Assembly: GCF_007830735.1 (NCBI RefSeq)
Contig: NZ_VLLN01000006.1
Coordinates: 1-64,000, forward strand
DNA length: 64,000 bases
Origin: Geobacter argillaceus
GTDB lineage: Bacteria; Desulfobacterota; Desulfuromonadia; Geobacterales; DSM-12255
Reading direction: 5' to 3'
The notes under the pieces were generated by a model. It was not told the DNA's origin and made no database searches. It saw only the letters and a program-made list of their open reading frames with translations. Below, piece by piece: positions 58,591 to 64,000 of the stretch; position 1 is the first letter of the stretch, and each line of letters starts with the position of its first letter. The position numbers were made by a program, and so were the translations under genes.

Positions 58591-60474
58591 TCACTGCCTT
58601 GTTTCATCGACCATCTCCACACAAAAGCTACTGCCGCCGCCAGGGGGCACTTCCACCCAGGCCCGCCCACCGTAAAGGTGGGCGATCTTTTGCACCGTGG
58701 CGAGACCTACTCCTGTCCCCTCCACCTCCTTTCCTGTAGAGCCCCGGTAGAAGAGATCGAAGATACGGCTCCGTTCTTCTTCGGGAACACCGGGGCCATG
58801 ATCGCGAACAGAGAACCTCACCCGCGTCCCCAGGCGTTCTCCCTCCACCTCAATGGACCCTCCCGGCCCGGCATAACGGATGGCGTTGCCGATCAGGTTG
58901 TCGAAAACCTGGAGCAGAACTGTTCTCGGTACCCTGATGCAGGGCAACAAACCTGTCTCGACCGTCATACAGGCATCGGCAAGCCGGCTCGCCAGACCCA
59001 CAAGCGTTTCCTGCACCACCTGGTTGCTGTCCACCGGTTCGGCAGGGGGGGGGAGGTACCCCGTCCTGGCAAGGGAAAGCAGGTCCTCCAGGAGACCGAG
59101 CATCCTTTGCCCCTGCCTGCCAATCTCTGCAAGGTACTCCTTGGCTTGCTCGTCTAGTCTGTCTCGGTATATCACCTGCAAAAGTTCTGCATAGCCGATG
59201 ATGGGGGTGAGAGGGGTACGGAGGTCGTGGGAAACCATCTGGACGAAGTCATCCAGTTCCCGGTTCGCCTTGCGGATCTCCTCTTCCATCTGGACCCGCT
59301 CGGTGATGTCCTGCACCAATCCGATGCAGTAGAGGGGCTCCGTGTCTGCATCTAATACGCATGCCACCGAGGCGTGCCCCCAGACTGACTGACCGTCCTT
59401 GCGCAGATACCTTTTTTCGTAATGAAGCACCTCGCGTTGTCCGGCAAATATTTCGTCGTAATGAAGTGACGTCTTGTCCCGGTCTGCCGGGTGTGTGACC
59501 TCCTCGACAGTCAAGTTGGCCAATTCGTCCTCGGGATAGCCGAGGAAACGGCACATTGCCGGATTTGCCTGCATTATACTTCCGTCATGCGATATGATAA
59601 CCAACCCCGCAGCCGCGGTGGTGAATACGGAACGCCACCGCGCCTCGCTCTTCCTCAGGGCCTCCTCGGCCTGCTTGCGCTCGGTGACATCCTGCATCTG
59701 CCCCACAAAATAAACGAGTTTCTGCTGTGCATCATAGACACCTGCAACGGTGACATAGCCCCAGATAACGGCGCCGTCCTTGCGTAGATAGCGCTTCTCG
59801 TATTCCATGGAGCGCCTGCGGCCTGACCGCAGTTCTTCGTAGACCTCTCGGCCCTTGGGACGGTCCTCGGGATGCGTGATGTCGCGCACGTTCAGACGCA
59901 ACATCTCTTTTTCGGTGTAGCCGAGCAGCAGGGAATTTGCCGGATTGCTCTGGAGAAACCTCCCGTCCGGCGAAATGATCACCATCCCGATGGCTGAATA
60001 GTGGAAGAACGAGCGAAACCTCTCCTCGCTCTCCCGAAGGGTTTCTTCCGCCCGTCGGCGCTCGGCGATATGCCGCCACTCCCGCAGCGCCCTTTCCACG
60101 ATGTGCGCCATGTCGGCCAGTGATGCCTCTGATTTCACAAGGTAATCAATGGCGCCGGCTTTCATCGCGTCCACCGCCTCCTTTTCGTCACCCTGGCCGG
60201 TGAGCATTACGATAGGGAACGTCGTCTTTTCCCTGACCGGCGGCAATAACTCAATACCTCTGCCATCGGGGAGAAGGATATCAACAATTGCCAAGTTGGG
60301 TCGAAACTCTTGCAACCTGGCCCGGCCTTCGGCAAGGGTGCGCGCCACGGTCAGCGTGATCCGCGGGTCTTGAACCGTCAGGACAGTGCGGATATGTTCG
60401 ATATGGAGGGGAGAATCTTCGACAAGCAGGATACTGATAGCCCCTTCGTGGGACATCGTTACGGAGCAGGACAT
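58591..60474 (-). CDS. Hybrid sensor histidine kinase: receiver-PAS-PAS-HisKA-HATPase
   Basis: A 627-residue cytoplasmic kinase without membrane helices. Order: N-terminal receiver (about 15-130, ILLVEDSP, phospho-Asp in AIVDILLPDGRG, K in VKSEAS); PAS 1 (about 155-275) and PAS 2 (about 280-400), each with the RYLRKDG PAC-type motif and ending DVTER/DITER; HisKA with MVSHDLRTPLTPIIGYAELL; and HATPase with DNLIGNAIRYA, DHGPGVPEEE and GTGVGLATV. The receiver at the front suggests it takes phosphate from another kinase. No partner lies next to it. The start is ATG 60474 behind AAAAGG at six bases; 60489 is the next in-frame ATG. Confidence 0.9.
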   Translation of the reverse strand: MSCSVTMSHEGAISILLVEDSPLHIEHIRTVLTVQDPRITLTVARTLAEGRARLQEFRPNLAIVDILLPDGRGIELLPPVREKTTFPIVMLTGQGDEKEAVDAMKAGAIDYLVKSEASLADMAHIVERALREWRHIAERRRAEETLRESEERFRSFFHYSAIGMVIISPDGRFLQSNPANSLLLGYTEKEMLRLNVRDITHPEDRPKGREVYEELRSGRRRSMEYEKRYLRKDGAVIWGYVTVAGVYDAQQKLVYFVGQMQDVTERKQAEEALRKSEARWRSVFTTAAAGLVIISHDGSIMQANPAMCRFLGYPEDELANLTVEEVTHPADRDKTSLHYDEIFAGQREVLHYEKRYLRKDGQSVWGHASVACVLDADTEPLYCIGLVQDITERVQMEEEIRKANRELDDFVQMVSHDLRTPLTPIIGYAELLQVIYRDRLDEQAKEYLAEIGRQGQRMLGLLEDLLSLARTGYLPPPAEPVDSNQVVQETLVGLASRLADACMTVETGLLPCIRVPRTVLLQVFDNLIGNAIRYAGPGGSIEVEGERLGTRVRFSVRDHGPGVPEEERSRIFDLFYRGSTGKEVEGTGVGLATVQKIAHLYGGRAWVEVPPGGGSSFCVEMVDETRQ

Positions 60475-60691
60475 GGCGAACCTTTTCATATATACTGTGC
60501 AGGATGCCCAACGGGTGCAGCACGCTGGCCCCTATGACCGATAGGTTTAACTACCGGAGCATAACATAGATTGTACCAGCAAATAAATCAAGTTTGCGGG
60601 GCAGGCACTACGGAAATATTTACGTCGATCCTTGCGTAACCGGGATCTTCAGGGGAAATAGCCAAAGAATGCGGTTGATTCCGGAGACCCC

Positions 60692-62178
<1,487 letters not shown>

Positions 62179-62182
<4 letters not shown>

Positions 62183-63840
62183 CCCGGTCGGAACTGTTGC
62201 AGCGGCTCGACGGAGAAAGGAACTGGGACCTGCTGGTCATCGGCGGCGGCGCCACCGGCCTCGGCGTGGCGGTGGATGCTGCCAGCCGAGGCTACCGGAC
62301 CCTACTCCTGGAGCGTGATGACTTCGGCAGCGGCACGTCCGGCCGGAGCACCAAGCTGATTCACGGCGGGGTCCGTTACCTGCAGCAGGGAAACATCTCC
62401 CTGGTGCTGGAGGCGCTCCACGAACGGGGGGTGCTGATTCGCAATGCCCCGCACCTGGTGCACAACCTCTCGTTCGTGGTGCCGCTCTACGATTGGTGGG
62501 AAGGTCCGTTCTACGGTGTCGGACTGAAGCTCTACGACATGCTGGCGGGCAAGCTGGGGCTGGGGCCGTCGCAGCTCCTCTCCCGGGAGGAGACCCTGCG
62601 ACACATCCCCACCGTCGAGCCGGCAGGACTGCGCGGCGGGGTGATCTACCACGACGGCCAGTTCGACGACGCAAGGCTGGCCGTGGCCTTGGCCCGCACC
62701 TGCGCCGACCTGGGCGGTGTGCCGCTGAACCGTGTGGAGGTGTCCGGGCTGCTCAAAAGCGGCGGGCTGGTCCGTGGGGTGGCGGCCCGCGACCGGGAGA
62801 GCGGACGCGAGTACGAGATCGAGGCGAGGGTGGTGGTAAATGCCACCGGCCCCTTCTGCGATGCCGTCCGTCTGCTGGACGAGCCCGGTGCGCAACCGCT
62901 CATCGCGCCGAGCCAGGGGGTGCATCTGGTGCTGCCCCGGGAGTTCCTGCCCGGCGACAGCGCCATCATGGTGCCCCACACCGACGATGGCCGGGTACTC
63001 TTTGCCGTTCCCTGGCACGACCGGGTGATCGTCGGCACCACCGACACGCCAATGGTTCGGGTCACTGCCGAGCCCCGTCCACTGGCGATGGAAATCGAGT
63101 TCCTCCTGGAACATGCGGCCCGCTACCTTGCCCGCGACCCCGGCATGTCCGATATCCTCAGTGTCTTCGCCGGCATTCGTCCCCTGGTGCTGGGTGGTGA
63201 TGTGACTCATACTGCGACGCTTTCCCGCGACCACACGCTGCTGGTCTCGGCTGCGGGGCTGGTCACCATTACCGGCGGAAAATGGACCACCTACCGCAGG
63301 ATGGCCGAGGATACGGTGACCTGTGCGGCCAGGCTGGCGGGTCTCGATGAGCGACCATCCCGCACAAACAACCTTCCCATTCACGGCTGGGTTGGGGAGT
63401 CGCCCATGAATGGGGAATGGCAGCTCTACGGAGCCGATGCCGCCGCTCTGGACGAGCTGTGCGCCGGGCAGCCGGATCTGCGTCAGTTGCTGCACCCCCG
63501 ACTTCCGTACCGGCGGGCAGAGGTGGTTTGGGGGGTACGACACGAGTGGGCGCGGAGCGTGGAAGACGTGTTGAGCCGCCGTACCCGGGCACTCATTCTC
63601 GATGCACGTGCCGCCATGGAGGCGGCCCCTGCGGTTGCCAGCCTGATAGCCGCCGAACTGGGGCGAGACGCAGCGTGGCAAGCAGCAGAGGTAACGGCCT
63701 TCTGTGCCTTGGCCAAGGGGTATCTCCCTCCTGGGATCGTTGCTGAACAGCCTGTCAGGAACAGACCCGCTGGAAGGAATTCTTCACTTGACACCATGTG
63801 GCAAATCTGCGATAAAACGTCGCCAAGTGGTTATGATTAA
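62179..63840 (+). CDS. glpD: Glycerol-3-phosphate dehydrogenase (FAD)
   Basis: Oxidises glycerol-3-phosphate to dihydroxyacetone phosphate and passes electrons to quinone; membrane-associated. 553 residues: FAD-binding [76 protein letters not shown] and [12 protein letters not shown], then the C-terminal DAO_C region with [18 protein letters not shown] 62179 overlaps the glpK stop. The final 25 codons (from about 63765) contain the promoter of tRNA-Val, so DNA there has a double role. Confidence 0.95.
63788..63816 (+). promoter_or_regulatory. Predicted promoter of tRNA-Val inside glpD
   Basis: Perfect TTGACA (63788-63793), 17 bp, GATAAA (63811-63816), 50 bp before the tRNA and within the last codons of glpD. 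Confidence 0.6.
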
Positions 63841-63865
63841 AGTAACCAGAGCTTGTCACATGAAA

Positions 63866-63940
63866 GGGCGCTTAGCTCAGCGGGAGAGCACTGCCTTCAC
63901 ACGGCAGGGGTCACTGGTTCAATCCCAGTAGCGCCCACCA
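63866..63940 (+). tRNA. tRNA-Val (CAC)
   Basis: Full cloverleaf with encoded CCA. Acceptor GGGCGCT (63866-63872) pairs with AGCGCCC. The anticodon stem CTGCC/GGCAG holds loop TTCACAC, anticodon CAC. The T-arm is CTGG-TTCAATC-CCAG. Confidence 0.97.
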
Positions 63941-63949
63941 ACAAACACG

Positions 63950-63986
63950 AATGGCCAGGTCAAGAAACCTGGCCATTTTTATTTTT
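63950..63986 (+). terminator. Rho-independent terminator after tRNA-Val
   Basis: AATGGCCAGGT (63950-63960) pairs with ACCTGGCCATT (63967-63977) and is followed by TTTATTTTTG. Confidence 0.92.
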
Positions 63987-64000
63987 GACTTCAAATAGTT

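Overview
The window looks like chromosome of a Geobacter-like member of the Desulfuromonadales (Geobacteraceae and relatives). The reasons are the GC-rich coding, the mix of genes (a minimal PutA of about 1000 residues, HD-GYP and MCP sensors, tungstate and molybdenum-cofactor genes, a homoserine-kinase-like phosphoglycerate mutase) and a LexA box upstream of lexA that fits GGTT-N2-C-N4-G-N3-ACC, the pattern I recall for Geobacter sulfurreducens. Species cannot be fixed from the sequence alone.

Layout. 1-10.9 kb: an IS110-like transposase start at the left edge, pepN and a BI-1 membrane protein, a TSCPD small protein, a class A penicillin-binding protein, a decayed SpoIIE-type phosphatase, an AspT/YidE-type transporter, a threonine aldolase, and a broken outer-membrane alginate-export-type gene. 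11-17.7 kb: a complete branched-chain amino acid ABC operon (livK, terminator, livH, palindromic repeat, livM, livG, livF) followed by two EamA-family exporters. 17.8-31.3 kb: putA, a CCA-adding-type nucleotidyltransferase, an HD-GYP protein, a two-repeat unknown, the set nadB, chorismate mutase and a free-standing DAHP-synthase regulatory domain, a lytic transglycosylase, pgsA, a phosphate-type periplasmic binding protein paired with a chemoreceptor, and tRNA-Cys. 31.3-42.7 kb: mutS, amidase, glnD, xerD-like recombinase, apgM, a TPM-domain protein and a DEAD-box helicase with a long leader. 42.7-47.2 kb: a MarR-controlled EmrAB-TolC type efflux operon with a palindromic operator over its -10 box.

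47.4-55.7 kb is the most interesting part: a tungsten/molybdenum-cofactor island, all on the minus strand. Two copies of a structured leader that I read as Moco/Tuco riboswitches head two operons. One is moaE-like, tupA, tupB, tupC, moeA (tungstate or molybdate uptake plus cofactor assembly). Its riboswitch is followed by a clean intrinsic terminator. The other is a 44-codon small ORF, a CxxC redox protein, a C-GCAxxG-C-C protein and a bis-MGD Mo/W oxidoreductase. The oxidoreductase keeps a Cys at 141, where acetylene hydratase ligates tungsten, but lacks that enzyme's essential Asp. Uptake, cofactor synthesis and the consuming enzyme would thus share one cofactor-sensing control.

55.7-64 kb: lexA with its operator, an unknown membrane protein, a CoA-binding protein, the tmRNA gene, a receiver-PAS-PAS histidine kinase, glpK-glpD, and tRNA-Val with its own promoter inside the 3' end of glpD. 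Dispersed imperfect palindromes (16.65-16.79 kb, 47.32-47.43 kb) and a widespread-type 83-bp palindrome (13.17-13.25 kb) lie between genes.
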